Origin: Thermococcus siculi
Lineage (GTDB): Archaea; Methanobacteriota_B; Thermococci; Thermococcales; Thermococcaceae
Assembly: GCF_002214505.1 (NCBI RefSeq)
Contig: NZ_CP015103.1
Span: forward strand, 806,001-870,000
Direction of reading: 5' to 3'
Length of the DNA: 64,000 bases
This document shows, one piece after another, positions 50,002 to 59,164 of the stretch (positions within the stretch are counted from its first letter, which is position 1; every line of letters starts with the position of its first letter). The notes below the pieces were generated by a model, which had not been told where the DNA came from, made no database searches, and saw only the letters and a list, made by a program, of their open reading frames with translations. The translations under genes and the position numbers were made by a program.

Positions 50002-50712
50002 ATGCCCATAAGCGTTGATAAGGCCGTCATCGCCCGTCTGAAGACGCACGGCGAGACCTTCGAGATACTGGTTGACCCCTACCTGGCGAGGGACTTCAAG
50101 GAAGGGAAGGACGTCCCCATAGAGGAGATTCTCGCCACCCCCTACGTTTTCAAAGATGCCCACAAGGGCGACAAGGCCAGCGAGCACGAGATGGAGAAGA
50201 TATTCGGCACCAGCGACCCCTACGAGGTCGCCAAGGTTATCCTCCGGAAGGGAGAGGTTCAGCTCACCGCTGAGCAGAGGAGGCAGATGCTCGAGGACAA
50301 GAGGCGCTACATAGCGACCGTGATACACAGGCACGCCGTTGATCCGAGGACCGGCTATCCCCATCCCGTTGACAGGATTCTCCGCGCCATGGAGGAAGCT
50401 GGAGTCCACATAGACCTCTTCAAAGACGCAGAGGCCCAGGTTCCAGGGGTTATCAAGGCCATAAGGCCACTCCTCCCGATAAAGCTGGAGATGAAGGTCA
50501 TAGCCGTGAAGATACCCGGTGACTACGTGGGCAAAGCCTACGGCGAGGTCAGGAAGTTCGGAAACATAAAGCGGGAGGAGTGGGCCAGCGACGGCTCTTG
50601 GATGTTCCTCATCGAGATTCCGGGAGGAGTTGAGGAGGAGTTTTATGAGAAGCTTAACGCCCTGACGAAGGGCACCGCGATAACTAAACTGATAGAGAGG
50701 AAGGGACTATGA
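50002..50712 (+). CDS. SBDS-family ribosome maturation protein (Sdo1)
   Basis: 236 residues with the three SBDS domains: N-terminal FYSH domain ([30 protein letters not shown] in parts: [16 protein letters not shown]), a central helical domain with [23 protein letters not shown] and the C-terminal ferredoxin-like domain ([26 protein letters not shown] in parts). In eukaryotes SBDS releases eIF6 from the large subunit. ATG 50002 follows GGTGACGGGCG. It overlaps the rrp4 start by four bases. Confidence 0.96.
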   Translation: MPISVDKAVIARLKTHGETFEILVDPYLARDFKEGKDVPIEEILATPYVFKDAHKGDKASEHEMEKIFGTSDPYEVAKVILRKGEVQLTAEQRRQMLEDKRRYIATVIHRHAVDPRTGYPHPVDRILRAMEEAGVHIDLFKDAEAQVPGVIKAIRPLLPIKLEMKVIAVKIPGDYVGKAYGEVRKFGNIKREEWASDGSWMFLIEIPGGVEEEFYEKLNALTKGTAITKLIERKGL

Positions 50713-51479
50713 GAAGGATTTTCGTAAAGAGTAGGGAACTGGTTGTCCCTGGGACTTTACTCGCCCAGGGGCCGTTTAAGTACGGAAGAGGGACCTTCAG
50801 GGAAGGCAACAGGATATACTCGACCGTCGTGGGGCTGGTTGAGATAAGGGGCGACGCCATAAGGGTGATCCCGCTCGAAGGCCCCTACATGCCGGAGGTC
50901 GGAGACAACGTCCTCGGAAAGATAGTCGACGTTAGGTTCTCCGCTTGGGCCGTTGACATAGGCGCCCCATACGAGGCCAGCCTGCGCGTTCAGGACGCCA
51001 CGGAGGAGCGCATCGACCTCATGAAGACCGACCTGAGGAAGATATTCGACATAGGCGACATAATATACGCCAGGATAAAGGGCTACAACGAGATAAACCA
51101 GATAGACCTCACCACGAAGGGCATGCCCTTCAGGGGCGGCCCGCTCAGGGGAGGGCAGCTGGTGACGATAACGCCCTCCAAGGTGCCCAGGCTCATAGGC
51201 AAGGGCGGCTCCATGATCAACCTCATCAAAAAGCTGACCAACACGAGGATAATAGTCGGCCAGAACGGCTGGGTATGGGTCAGCGGTAAGAACGAGGAGC
51301 TGGAGAAGCTGGCTATTGAGGCGATACTCAAGGTGAACAGGGAGAGCCACACCCAGGGACTCACCGACAGGATCAAGGAACTCCTCACCACCAGGCTCCA
51401 GGAGCTAAAGGAGCAGGGTGTTATTGAGGAGATACCCCAGATTGAGGAACCCAAGAACGGAGAGGGTGAAGGAGAATGA
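50709..51479 (+). CDS. rrp4: Exosome RNA-binding subunit Rrp4
   Basis: 256 residues: N-terminal domain ([28 protein letters not shown] in parts: [19 protein letters not shown]), S1 and a C-terminal KH domain ([23 protein letters not shown], quoted in parts: [13 protein letters not shown]), then an acidic tail. It caps the Rrp41-Rrp42 hexamer and feeds RNA. Start and stop overlap the neighbours by four bases (ATGA), so translation is coupled. Confidence 0.97.
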   Translation: MRRIFVKSRELVVPGTLLAQGPFKYGRGTFREGNRIYSTVVGLVEIRGDAIRVIPLEGPYMPEVGDNVLGKIVDVRFSAWAVDIGAPYEASLRVQDATEERIDLMKTDLRKIFDIGDIIYARIKGYNEINQIDLTTKGMPFRGGPLRGGQLVTITPSKVPRLIGKGGSMINLIKKLTNTRIIVGQNGWVWVSGKNEELEKLAIEAILKVNRESHTQGLTDRIKELLTTRLQELKEQGVIEEIPQIEEPKNGEGEGE

Positions 51480-52225
51480 TGGGCAAGCCCGAGGATTTAA
51501 AGCTCATAGATGAGAACGGAAAGAGAATAGACGGGAGAAAGAAGTACGAACTGAGGCCAATTAAGATGGAAGTCGGTGTTTTGAAGAACGCCGACGGTTC
51601 CGCCTATATAGAGTGGGGTAAGAACAAGATTCTCGCCGCCGTCTACGGCCCGAGGGAGATACACCCCAAGCACCTCCAGAGGCCGGACAGGGGCATCCTA
51701 AGGGTAAGGTACAACATGGCCCCCTTCAGCGTTGAGGAGAGGAAGAAGCCCGGACCGGACAGAAGGAGCGTCGAGATAAGCAAGGTCATAAGGGGAGCGC
51801 TCGAACCGGCCCTGATACTCGACATGTTCCCCAGAACGGCGGTTGACGTCTTCATCGAGGTTCTCCAGGCCGATGCCGGTACCAGAGTAGCGGGAATCGT
51901 CGCGGCCTCACTGGCCCTTGCAGACGCGGGTGTGCCCATGAGAGACCTCGTTTCAGCGTGCGCCGCTGGGAAGATAGAGGGCGAGATAGTCCTCGACCTC
52001 AACAAGGAGGAGGACAACTACGGAGAGGCGGATGTCCCGGTCGCCATAATGCCGCTCAAGAACGACATAACCCTGCTCCAGATGGACGGCTACCTGACCA
52101 GGGAGGAGTTCGTCGAGGCCGTCAGGCTCGCCATCAAGGGGGCAAAGGCGGTCTACCAGAAGCAGCGCGAGGCGCTGAAGGCCAAGTACCTCAAAATAGC
52201 AGAGGAGGTCGGTGGAGGTGAGTGA
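51476..52225 (+). CDS. rrp41: Exosome catalytic subunit Rrp41
   Basis: 249 residues, RNase PH fold with active phosphorolytic site: [14 protein letters not shown] (substrate arginines), [15 protein letters not shown]-type [10 protein letters not shown] and [10 protein letters not shown], whose Asp is the catalytic acid position. It degrades or tails RNA 3' ends with inorganic phosphate or ADP. ATG 51476 or the next ATG 51479 is the start. It overlaps rrp42's upstream region and rrp4's stop. Confidence 0.97.
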   Translation: MMGKPEDLKLIDENGKRIDGRKKYELRPIKMEVGVLKNADGSAYIEWGKNKILAAVYGPREIHPKHLQRPDRGILRVRYNMAPFSVEERKKPGPDRRSVEISKVIRGALEPALILDMFPRTAVDVFIEVLQADAGTRVAGIVAASLALADAGVPMRDLVSACAAGKIEGEIVLDLNKEEDNYGEADVPVAIMPLKNDITLLQMDGYLTREEFVEAVRLAIKGAKAVYQKQREALKAKYLKIAEEVGGGE

Positions 52226-52226
52226 A

Positions 52227-53036
52227 ATGGAAGTAATGGCGGGGATCATGCGCGACAGAATCCTCGCGCTCCTCAAGGACGGCAAGCGCATAGACGACCG
52301 CGGTCTCGAGGAGTACAGGGACCTCGACATCAAAGTCAACGTCATAGAGAAGGCGGAAGGTTCCGCGTGGGTCAGGCTCGGCAACACCCAGGTTCTGGTC
52401 GGCATAAAGGTCGACATGGGTGAACCCTTCCCCGATCTGCCGGACAGGGGCGTCATAACCACCAACGTGGAGCTGGTTCCGCTGGCATCGCCGAGCTTCG
52501 AACCAGGTCCACCTGACGAGAACGCCATCGAGCTGGCCCGTGTCGTCGACAGGGGCATAAGGGAGAGCCAGGCGGTTGAGCTTGAGAAGCTCGTCATAGT
52601 ACCCGGCAAGCTCGTCCGCGTCGTCTTCATAGACGTCCATGTGCTCGACCACGACGGTAACCTCCTCGATGCAACTGGGATAGGTGCCATCGCCGCCCTC
52701 CTCAGCACCAAGATGCCCAAGGTTGTCTACAACGAGGAGACCGACGAGGTGGAGGTTCTCGACGAGTACGAGCCGCTCCCGGTTCGGAGGGTTCCGATAC
52801 CGGTTACCTTCGCCAAGATCGGCCAGAACCTCCTCGTTGACCCGAACCTCGACGAGGAGATGGTCATGGACGGCAGGATAACCATAACCACCGACGAGAA
52901 CGCCATGATCTCCTCCGTCCAGAAGAGCGAGAGCGGAAGCTTCAAGCTCGAGGAGGTTATGTACGCGGTTGACACGGCGATCAAGAAGGCCGCCGAGCTG
53001 AGGGAGAAGGTCCTTGAGGCCGTTAAGGCCGAGTGA
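52227..53036 (+). CDS. rrp42: Exosome subunit Rrp42
   Basis: 269 residues, RNase PH fold lacking the catalytic Asp; it completes the hexamer with Rrp41 and contributes to the RNA path. Seen: IDDRGLEEYRDLDIKVNVIEKAEGSAWVRLG in parts (KRIDDRGLEEYRDL), VELVPLASPSFEPGPPDENAIELARVVDR and VFIDVHVLDHDGNLLDATG. ATG 52227 is fixed by GGAGGTGAGTGAA; the longer GTG start at 52212 lies inside that site. After it the block departs from the superoperon: a small membrane protein gene and sepF follow. Confidence 0.95.
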   Translation: MEVMAGIMRDRILALLKDGKRIDDRGLEEYRDLDIKVNVIEKAEGSAWVRLGNTQVLVGIKVDMGEPFPDLPDRGVITTNVELVPLASPSFEPGPPDENAIELARVVDRGIRESQAVELEKLVIVPGKLVRVVFIDVHVLDHDGNLLDATGIGAIAALLSTKMPKVVYNEETDEVEVLDEYEPLPVRRVPIPVTFAKIGQNLLVDPNLDEEMVMDGRITITTDENAMISSVQKSESGSFKLEEVMYAVDTAIKKAAELREKVLEAVKAE

Positions 53037-53059
53037 TTCTCCCTCCTTTGGTGATTTTT

Positions 53060-53347
53060 ATGACCGCTGTTGATGTTATCGCCGTGGTGGTTCTTACACT
53101 GTTCCTTATACAGTTCCTTCGGCTTGCGGTTTCTGGAGGCTCAAAAAAGGCGCTTTTTCTGACCCTCGCGCTCTTTTCCATGAGCCTGGGGGTGTGGCTG
53201 ATCTACAACGCCTCCTTTGTGTGGGGCTGGGACGTCTACACCTACGTCTCCCTGGCCTTCGCGGTCGGTATGTTCCTCCTGAGCGTTTTTGGCCTGTACA
53301 GGTTGCGTGAGGAAGAGGGATCGCGGGAGTTTCAGAAAGAGATATAA
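53060..53347 (+). CDS. Small membrane protein of unknown function
   Basis: 95 residues with three membrane helices (VDVIAVVVLTLFLIQFL, ALFLTLALFSMSLGVWLIY, TYVSLAFAVGMFLLSVFGLY) and a charged C terminus. ATG 53060 follows GGTGATTTTT, 23 bases after rrp42. The next gene's TATA box (GATATAAAC, 53341-53349) overlaps its end. No family recognised. Confidence 0.62.
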   Translation: MTAVDVIAVVVLTLFLIQFLRLAVSGGSKKALFLTLALFSMSLGVWLIYNASFVWGWDVYTYVSLAFAVGMFLLSVFGLYRLREEEGSREFQKEI

Positions 53348-53398
53348 ACACCAATGCCCAAAATAATCCAGCCCTTACGATTAACCGGGGGGACGGTT

Positions 53399-53797
53399 AT
53401 GGGACTGTTTGACAGCCTTAAGAAGAAGGACGAAAAGGCAAAAAGGAAGCCGCCGGCGGCGGTCAAGAAGAGTGTCGCCGCTCCCAGGCATGACATCGAT
53501 GTGGTTCCTCTTGAGGAGGATGTTCTTGCTAAGGAGATAGTCAAGCCCCAGATACGCTATCTCAAGAAGATAGTGGTAACCAGCTACGCCGACCTTGAGA
53601 GAATCTCGGAGGAGCTTCAGAACGGTAACATAGTTCTCGTTGACCTCACTCCGCTCGAAGTCAAGCCCGAGGTGCTTGAGAAGGTCGCGGAGCAGATCAA
53701 GGGGATGGTCAGCGCCCTCGACGGTCAGGCCGCTAAAATATGCAAGCACGAAATAAAGCTGATCCTCGTCCCGTCGGACATAAGGATCGCCAAGTGA
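53399..53797 (+). CDS. sepF: SepF-like cell division protein (DUF552)
   Basis: 132 residues: an N-terminal amphipathic membrane-binding helix (MGLFDSLKKKDEKAK), a flexible basic/Pro-rich linker and the SepF core (VVTSYADLERISEELQNGNIVLVDLTPL in parts, ending MVSALDGQAAKICKHEIKLILVPSDIRI). SepF tethers FtsZ to the membrane and, in archaea with FtsZ, helps build the Z-ring. TATA box at 53341-53349. ATG 53399 is chosen over the longer frame because GGGGGGACGGTT precedes it. Confidence 0.88.
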   Translation: MGLFDSLKKKDEKAKRKPPAAVKKSVAAPRHDIDVVPLEEDVLAKEIVKPQIRYLKKIVVTSYADLERISEELQNGNIVLVDLTPLEVKPEVLEKVAEQIKGMVSALDGQAAKICKHEIKLILVPSDIRIAK

Positions 53798-53867
53798 TTT
53801 TCGACTTTCTCTTCTCCTCCCCATGAATTTATAAGGGGGCGGTTGTCCTATTCTTCGGTGGTGTGAG

Positions 53868-54551
53868 ATGAGCGAGAAGCGTGAGAAGGAACCCAAACCG
53901 GACGATGTCCAGGTCATCTCCCTCGGCGACTGCCCGATATGCGGTGGCAAGGGCACGCTGAAGGCCATCCAGTACGTTCACGACATTCCCTACTTCGGAA
54001 AGGTCATGGAGAGCACGATAATCTGCGAGAAATGCGGTTACAGGAACGCCGACGTAATGATACTCGAGGACAGGCCTCCAAAGCTCTACACGGTGAAGGT
54101 CGAGGAGGAGAAGGACCTCTTCACACGCGTCGTCAGGAGCAAGAGCGGAACCATAGAGCTGGACGAGATCGGGGTCAAGATAGAGCCTGGGCCGGCCGCA
54201 GAGGGCTTCGTAACCAACGTCGAAGGCGTCCTGGAGCGCGTCAGGGAGACGCTGATAATGGCCAGGCACTTCAAGGAGCAGGAGGGCGATAAAGAGGCCG
54301 TGAAAAAGACCGAGGAGATACTGGAGTACATCGAGGATGTCAAGGAGGGCAAGAAGCCCCTCACCGTCAGGATAATGGACCCCCTCGGAAACAGCGCCCT
54401 CATCGGAGAGAAAGTGAAGAGCAGGCTCCTAACCCAGGAGGAGATAGACTCCCTCAGCCTCGGCCCCTACGTGAAGGTCAACCCCGAGGAGCTGGAAGCG
54501 GGAGAAAGCGGGAACTCCGGGAAGAAGGGTTCTGGAGGAGAGGGACATTAG
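53868..54551 (+). CDS. ZPR1-type zinc finger protein
   Basis: 227 residues, single-unit archaeal ZPR1: zinc knuckle CPICGGKG...CEKCGYRNADV at ~22-60, then the beta domain GTIELDEIGVKIEPGPAAEGFVTNVEGVL (in parts: IEPGPAAEGFVTNVEG) with the ZPR1 hallmark, and RIMDPLGNSAL near the end. In eukaryotes ZPR1 is an eEF1A folding chaperone; the archaeal role is presumed similar. Its last four bases overlap the convergent ASCH gene. Confidence 0.9.
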   Translation: MSEKREKEPKPDDVQVISLGDCPICGGKGTLKAIQYVHDIPYFGKVMESTIICEKCGYRNADVMILEDRPPKLYTVKVEEEKDLFTRVVRSKSGTIELDEIGVKIEPGPAAEGFVTNVEGVLERVRETLIMARHFKEQEGDKEAVKKTEEILEYIEDVKEGKKPLTVRIMDPLGNSALIGEKVKSRLLTQEEIDSLSLGPYVKVNPEELEAGESGNSGKKGSGGEGH

Positions 54552-55072
54552 AGGTAAACGGCCTCCCTCGCGAGGAGGTCCTCCATCAGGTTTTTCACCC
54601 ACTCCTTTCTCGTCCTCCTTGAAACGTGGATTATGCCCTCGACGTGAACTCCGTACTTCTCCTTCATCTCCTCCCTGGTAACTGGCTCCTTGAAGAGGAA
54701 GGGCCTCTCTATGGTGAAGGCGTATCCGAAGTCCTTTATGTACTCTCCAAGCCACTTCTTCCCGTTCTCGCCGTGAACGAGGGTCAGTCCGCTCGTGTCT
54801 TTGGTCATCTCCCAGAGGGTGTCGAGGTCGGCCTTTATGACCTCCCCAACCTCAAAGCCACCCGCTATCGTCCCCCTTTGAGTTAGCGTCTGCTCCTCGT
54901 GGAGGCCGAGCCTCCTAAGGGTGTCGCGCAGCTCGTAGGGATTCCCCCTCGCTACATAGAGAAAAACAAGGTCTCCCTCGCCGAAGGTCTTCCGTTTTCT
55001 CAGCTCTACCGTCTTCAATCCCCGGAATATCAGCTCCGCGTAGACCTGGTGGAGGGCTATGACGTGCTCCAT
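54548..55072 (-). CDS. ASCH/DUF365-like protein
   Basis: 174 residues. N-terminal ASCH-like beta barrel with VIALHQVYAELIFRGLKTVELRKRK (in parts: AELIFRGLKTVELRKRK, the K-T-V-E-LR motif), GDLVFLYVARGN and AGGFEVGEVIKADLDTLW, typical of ASCH domains that bind modified RNA or nucleosides. The remainder (GYAFTIERPFLFKEPVTREEM; IIHVSRRTRKEW) matches DUF365-type archaeal proteins as I remember them. ATG 55072 follows GGTGAGAGG. Possible RNA or nucleotide ligand is inference. Confidence 0.75.
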   Translation of the reverse strand: MEHVIALHQVYAELIFRGLKTVELRKRKTFGEGDLVFLYVARGNPYELRDTLRRLGLHEEQTLTQRGTIAGGFEVGEVIKADLDTLWEMTKDTSGLTLVHGENGKKWLGEYIKDFGYAFTIERPFLFKEPVTREEMKEKYGVHVEGIIHVSRRTRKEWVKNLMEDLLAREAVYL

Positions 55073-55121
55073 CCTCTCACCACCCGAAAGGTCTAAGAAC
55101 GGTTAAAAAGAGTTTGGGTCG

Positions 55122-55511
55122 ATGAGGAGAACCCGCGTCGTCGAGGGGAAGAGGCACAGGATACTGGCGAGCTTAGCTGTTGTTGAGTTTGCACTGGCCC
55201 TTGCCTCTCTCAAAACTAGCTCCGGCTTAAGTGCCCTCTTCTTTATGCAGGGGCTTTTCTTCGTGCTCTTCGACAGGATGGGGGTTCCGGCAGTTGAGGT
55301 GAACGCCAACGGTTCGCTCTATCGCATTTACCCCAACTGGAGCTTCTCGGCCCTTATCGTCGACGGCGAGGATAGAAGGACGGTCCCCCTGATTCCTGGC
55401 AGGAGTACGGTCGAGATAAACGGGGAGGAGATTACCCTCGATGTCAAGCCCGGGCGTCTTTTCCCCACGGTTTTCGTTGAGTTTAAGGGTGAAAGGCTCA
55501 AGCTTTTCTGA
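55122..55511 (+). CDS. Small membrane protein with C-terminal beta domain, function unknown
   Basis: 129 residues: two closely spaced hydrophobic segments (ILASLAVVEFALALASL and SALFFMQGLFFVLF) then a soluble beta-rich domain (VEVNANGSLYRIYPNWSFSALIVDGEDRRTV in parts). No family recognised. TATA-like CGGTTAAAAAG (~55100-55110) lies ~15-20 bases before ATG 55122, hinting at leaderless expression. The last 14 bases overlap the convergent homoserine dehydrogenase gene. Confidence 0.6.
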   Translation: MRRTRVVEGKRHRILASLAVVEFALALASLKTSSGLSALFFMQGLFFVLFDRMGVPAVEVNANGSLYRIYPNWSFSALIVDGEDRRTVPLIPGRSTVEINGEEITLDVKPGRLFPTVFVEFKGERLKLF

Positions 55512-56502
55512 GGGACGCCCTCACGATGTCACTCACAACGCCGCTGGCCGTCTCCTTAAGCCCGGCTCCGGCCCCTTTGATTACCAGCTCTCCGAGGAGA
55601 TCCGTCCAGATAACCGCAACGTTTTCGTTGTTTGAAACCGCAAGGGGACTCTCCAATGGAAGTTCCTTCGGCTCGACGGCCACCCTGCCTTTTTCCACCG
55701 TTGCGACGAGCCTCAGGGTTTTTCCCTTGGCCCTGGCCCTCCGAACTTCTCCGGCGGTTACCTCGGCTATGCCCTTAACCCTGGCGTCATCGAACGTTAC
55801 CGGTCCAAAGGCGACGCAGTGGAGGATGGTCGCCTTGTAGCCCGCATCTATGCCAAGAACGTCACCGCTCGGATCCCTCTCGGCTATCCCGAGCCTCTGG
55901 GCCTGTCTCAGGGCCTCCTCGAAGTCGAGGCCCATCTCCATTCTGCTCAGGATGAAGGTCGTGGTCGCGTTGAGGACGGCCTCGATTCTCTCCACAGTAT
56001 CTCCTAAGAGGTTCTCGCGCAGGAGGCCTATTACCGGCGTTCCCGCCATCACGGTCGCCTCGAAGAGGTAAGGTATTTCCCTCCTCTTAGCCTCCTCCGT
56101 GAGTTCGGCGTAGTGAGATGCCAGAGGAGGCTTGTTGCTCGTGACAACTGCTTTTCCCTCCCTGAGCGCCGCAAGGTGCCATTCATGGGCGTTTCTATCG
56201 TTTGTAACGTCGATGACGATGTCGGCGTCGATCTCCCGAACGGCCTCCTCCGGCGTGAAGCTGTAGACCTCGTAGTCGTTCGTCCAGGAGGAGAGCTTTC
56301 CGAATGTTTCCTTAACGAGAAGCGCCTCCCTGAGGTCGATTCCCTCCGGGAGCCATACCGTCCCGCTGGTGTCCGCTATGCTCACGACCTTGAAACCAAC
56401 ACCGTATCTCTCGCGGAAGAGCTTTTCCTTTTCAAGGAGAACCCTTGCAACCGCCCTCCCAACGTTACCAAAACCGAAGAGAGAAAGTTTAACCTCATCC
56501 AC
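55498..56502 (-). CDS. hom: Homoserine dehydrogenase
   Basis: 334 residues, short form without the C-terminal ACT domain, so probably no feedback regulation through it. N-terminal NAD(P) site LFGFGNVGRAVARVL, then DIVIDVTNDRNAHEW and AVVTSNKPPLASHY; the catalytic/dimerisation domain has AGTPVIGLLRENLLGDTVERIEAVLNATT (in parts), RDPSGDVLGIDAGYKATIL with the catalytic Lys and Asp. It reduces aspartate semialdehyde to homoserine in threonine/methionine synthesis. GTG 56502 with GGTGGTATCG upstream is the likely start; the frame extends four codons more. Confidence 0.92.
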   Translation of the reverse strand: MDEVKLSLFGFGNVGRAVARVLLEKEKLFRERYGVGFKVVSIADTSGTVWLPEGIDLREALLVKETFGKLSSWTNDYEVYSFTPEEAVREIDADIVIDVTNDRNAHEWHLAALREGKAVVTSNKPPLASHYAELTEEAKRREIPYLFEATVMAGTPVIGLLRENLLGDTVERIEAVLNATTTFILSRMEMGLDFEEALRQAQRLGIAERDPSGDVLGIDAGYKATILHCVAFGPVTFDDARVKGIAEVTAGEVRRARAKGKTLRLVATVEKGRVAVEPKELPLESPLAVSNNENVAVIWTDLLGELVIKGAGAGLKETASGVVSDIVRASLRKA

Positions 56503-56545
56503 CGATACCACCACTAAGAAGGGGAGAAAAGGGCCTTAAAAAGGC

Positions 56546-57391
56546 TCACTTGTTGAGGATGATCTTCAGTATGTCCATGTCCCTCACGATACCAACAAGC
56601 TCGCCCTCTCCCCTGATGACCGGTAGCTGTTCGATGTGGTACTGGACCATCTTCTGGGCCACGTCATAGATGCTCATGTGTGGCGTGGCAACGACCAGCT
56701 CGCGGTTCATTATCTCCTCGACGGGCTTCTTGGGAAGCTGTAGCTCGGCCTTCTCGAAGAGCAGAGTGGGGTTGCTTTCCAGCATCCACTCCTCCTCGCT
56801 GAGGGCCGCTAGAGAGGTCTGCTTCATAACGCGAACGACTTCGCTGTCCTTCAGAAGGTCCGTCTCGTCCACCATTCCCACGAGGTTTCCGTCATCGTCG
56901 ATTACGGGGATTGCCATAGCGTTGCACAGGAGGAGTGCCTTGAGGGCGGCCTTAAGCGGTGTTCCGCGCCAGACGACGCCGACGTTCTTCTGGTAGTACT
57001 TCTCAATCGTCACACCCTTCAGCTTCTCGTTTTTGGCAAGGTAGCGCCTTATTATGTCGCCGACGGTGAGTATCCCGAGGACGCGGTTCTCCTCATCAAT
57101 AACTATAACGCGCCTGTAGTCCATTTCAAGCATCGCACGAACGGCCTTCTTGAGGTCGTCGTTGGGTCTCACCGTTGGGACGTCCCTCTTAACTAGCATC
57201 GCCAGCTGTTCCTCGTCAGGGTGGAGGAGAACCCTCTTTATGCTTATTATGCCCACGAGGGCCTTCGTGTTTTTGTTGATGACCGGGAATGACCTCACCT
57301 TGTACTTCCTGAATAGCTCGAGGGTGTACTCCCTTGTGGCCGGGAGTTCTATGACCACTGGATCCTTAGTCATTAAAGTCTTCACGCGCAT
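56546..57391 (-). CDS. Four-CBS-domain protein
   Basis: 281 residues made of four CBS repeats: VKTLMTKDPVVIELPATREYTLEL; LVKRDVPTVRPNDDLKKAVRAML; VTIEKYYQKNVGVVWRGTPLKAALKALL; and PVEEIMNRELVVATPHMSIYDVAQKM, each given as separate motifs. CBS pairs bind adenosine ligands (AMP, ATP, SAM) and act as sensors; stand-alone four-CBS proteins are common in archaea. ATG 57391 has GGTGGTGAAGGAA before it. No partner gene is adjacent. Ligand unknown. Confidence 0.9.
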   Translation of the reverse strand: MRVKTLMTKDPVVIELPATREYTLELFRKYKVRSFPVINKNTKALVGIISIKRVLLHPDEEQLAMLVKRDVPTVRPNDDLKKAVRAMLEMDYRRVIVIDEENRVLGILTVGDIIRRYLAKNEKLKGVTIEKYYQKNVGVVWRGTPLKAALKALLLCNAMAIPVIDDDGNLVGMVDETDLLKDSEVVRVMKQTSLAALSEEEWMLESNPTLLFEKAELQLPKKPVEEIMNRELVVATPHMSIYDVAQKMVQYHIEQLPVIRGEGELVGIVRDMDILKIILNK

Positions 57392-57473
57392 TTCCTTCAC
57401 CACCGCTTTAGGTTAAAACGTCCTTCCCCTATTTTAAGCTTTTCATTTGAAATTTGACAAAAAGGTGGAAAGG

Positions 57474-58679
57474 TCAGCCGAGAACGGCCAGGAAGACTCC
57501 CGCAGCGACGGCAGTTCCTATAACGCCCGCGACGTTTGGTCCCATCGCGTGCATGAGGATGAAGTTCCCCGGGTCCTCCTCGCTGGCCATCCTCTGCACA
57601 ACGCGCGCGCTCATCGGAACGGCTGAAACCCCAGCTGCACCGATCATCGGGTTTATCTTGCCGCCGCTGAGGTGTTTCATGAGCTTTCCGAAGAGCACTC
57701 CTCCTGCTGTTGCGCTTGCGAAGGCCACGACTCCAAGCCCGAGGATCATGAGGGTCTCCTGGGTGAGGAAGCTCTCGGCGCGCATGGTCGAACCGACTCC
57801 CAGGCCGAGGAAGATGGTCACGATGTTCATAAGCTCCTCCTGGGCCGCCTTGCTCAGCCTCTCGACTACGCCGCTCTCCCTGAAGAGGTTGCCTATCATG
57901 AGCATTCCAACGAGTGGCGCTGCACTCGGGACGAGGAGACCGATGACGATCATGCTGACTATCGGGAAGATTATCTTCTCGCGCTTGGAGACGGGCCTGA
58001 GCTGCTCCATGCGTATCTTCCTCTCCTCCTTGCTCGTGAGGGCCCTGATGATGGGCGGCTGTATTAGGGGAACAAGGCTCATGTAGGAGTATGCCGCAAC
58101 TGCCGTTGCGCCCAGTATCTCCGGCGCCAGCTTGGTCGTTAGATAGATGGTCGTCGGCCCGTCCGCACCGCCGATGATTCCTATGCTGGCAGCTTGGTGC
58201 AGGTTAAAGCCAAGGGCGAGAGCTGTTAGCATGGCTATGAAGACACCGATCTGTGCCGCCGCGCCCATGAGTGCGGTCTTCGGGTCGGCTATCATCGGTC
58301 CGAAGTCGGTCATCGCCCCGAGTCCGAAGAATATGAGGAGCGGCACTATCTCCGTCCTGATGAGGGTGTAGTATATCAGGTCAAATATCCCTGGGGGGCC
58401 GTACTGCTGGTTGAGGTACGTCATCACGGCAAAGATGTTCTCCGCTATCTCCTCGGGCAGCTCGGGGGCGATCGGCCAGTTGGCCAGGTGACCCAGCGGT
58501 ATGTTGACGAGCACCGCGCTTATTCCTATCGGGAGAAGGAGCAGTGGCTCCATCTCGTACCTGATGGCCAGGTAGACGAGGGCCAGCCCGACGAGTATCA
58601 TGACCACGTTGCCCCACGTCAGGTTGAGCAGGCCCATTCCCTGGAAGAACGCTATTATCTGTTCCACGATCCCTGTCAT
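57474..58679 (-). CDS. Sodium-pump decarboxylase beta subunit (OadB/MmdB-type)
   Basis: 401 residues with about nine to eleven membrane segments. It carries the sodium-channel motifs IGIIGGADGPTTIYL, FFGLGAMTDFGPMIADP with a conserved Asp, and GAAGVSAVPMSARVV followed by MHAMGPNVAGVIGTAVAAG. The subunit couples decarboxylation of the carboxybiotin carrier to outward sodium transport. Last gene of the operon alpha-gamma-biotin carrier-beta; its start is six bases after the carrier stop. ATG 58679 follows GGGTGAGGGACC. Confidence 0.93.
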   Translation of the reverse strand: MTGIVEQIIAFFQGMGLLNLTWGNVVMILVGLALVYLAIRYEMEPLLLLPIGISAVLVNIPLGHLANWPIAPELPEEIAENIFAVMTYLNQQYGPPGIFDLIYYTLIRTEIVPLLIFFGLGAMTDFGPMIADPKTALMGAAAQIGVFIAMLTALALGFNLHQAASIGIIGGADGPTTIYLTTKLAPEILGATAVAAYSYMSLVPLIQPPIIRALTSKEERKIRMEQLRPVSKREKIIFPIVSMIVIGLLVPSAAPLVGMLMIGNLFRESGVVERLSKAAQEELMNIVTIFLGLGVGSTMRAESFLTQETLMILGLGVVAFASATAGGVLFGKLMKHLSGGKINPMIGAAGVSAVPMSARVVQRMASEEDPGNFILMHAMGPNVAGVIGTAVAAGVFLAVLG

Positions 58680-58685
58680 GGTCCC

Positions 58686-59162
58686 TCACCCGAGTTCTAT
58701 GAGTGCTTGTCCGGTGTCGACGGTGTCGCCTTCTTTGACGAGGATTTTCTTCACTACCCCATCCTTGGGTGCTGGGATTTCATTCTCCATTTTCATTGCT
58801 TCGAGTATTAAGAGGCCGGTCTTAACCTGCTCGCCCTCCTTCACGAGGATTCTCAGAATCTTACCAGGCATTGGTGCGGTGACAACGCCCTCGCCAGCAG
58901 GAGCCGGTGTTGGAGTTGCAGGCACCGCAGGGGCGGCGGGAGCCGCTGGTGCGGCCGAAACCGGGGCAGGCGAAGGAGCCGCCGGAACGGAGGTGGTTGG
59001 AACGCTGGCTGGGGCGCTCAGTGCGCTCACGTCTATTCCGAGTCCTTTGGCTTCGACTTCGTATGTTTTGTCCTCAAAGCTTACCTTGAACCTCCCTCCA
59101 GGGAGTTCCTCAACCTCAACCTCGTACTCAACACCATCAACGATGACCTTGACCTTCGCCAT
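58686..59162 (-). CDS. Biotin carboxyl carrier protein (gamma/delta carrier of the decarboxylase)
   Basis: 158 residues: an N-terminal beta segment (KVKVIVDGVEYEVEVEEL), a long Ala/Pro linker (~55-95), and a biotinyl domain with the biotin lysine in LILEAMKMENEIPAP. It shuttles the carboxyl group between the alpha and beta subunits. ATG 59162 follows GGGAAGTGGTGAAA. The longer frame through the gamma subunit gene is a shadow of that gene. Confidence 0.93.
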   Translation of the reverse strand: MAKVKVIVDGVEYEVEVEELPGGRFKVSFEDKTYEVEAKGLGIDVSALSAPASVPTTSVPAAPSPAPVSAAPAAPAAPAVPATPTPAPAGEGVVTAPMPGKILRILVKEGEQVKTGLLILEAMKMENEIPAPKDGVVKKILVKEGDTVDTGQALIELG

Positions 59163-59164
59163 TT

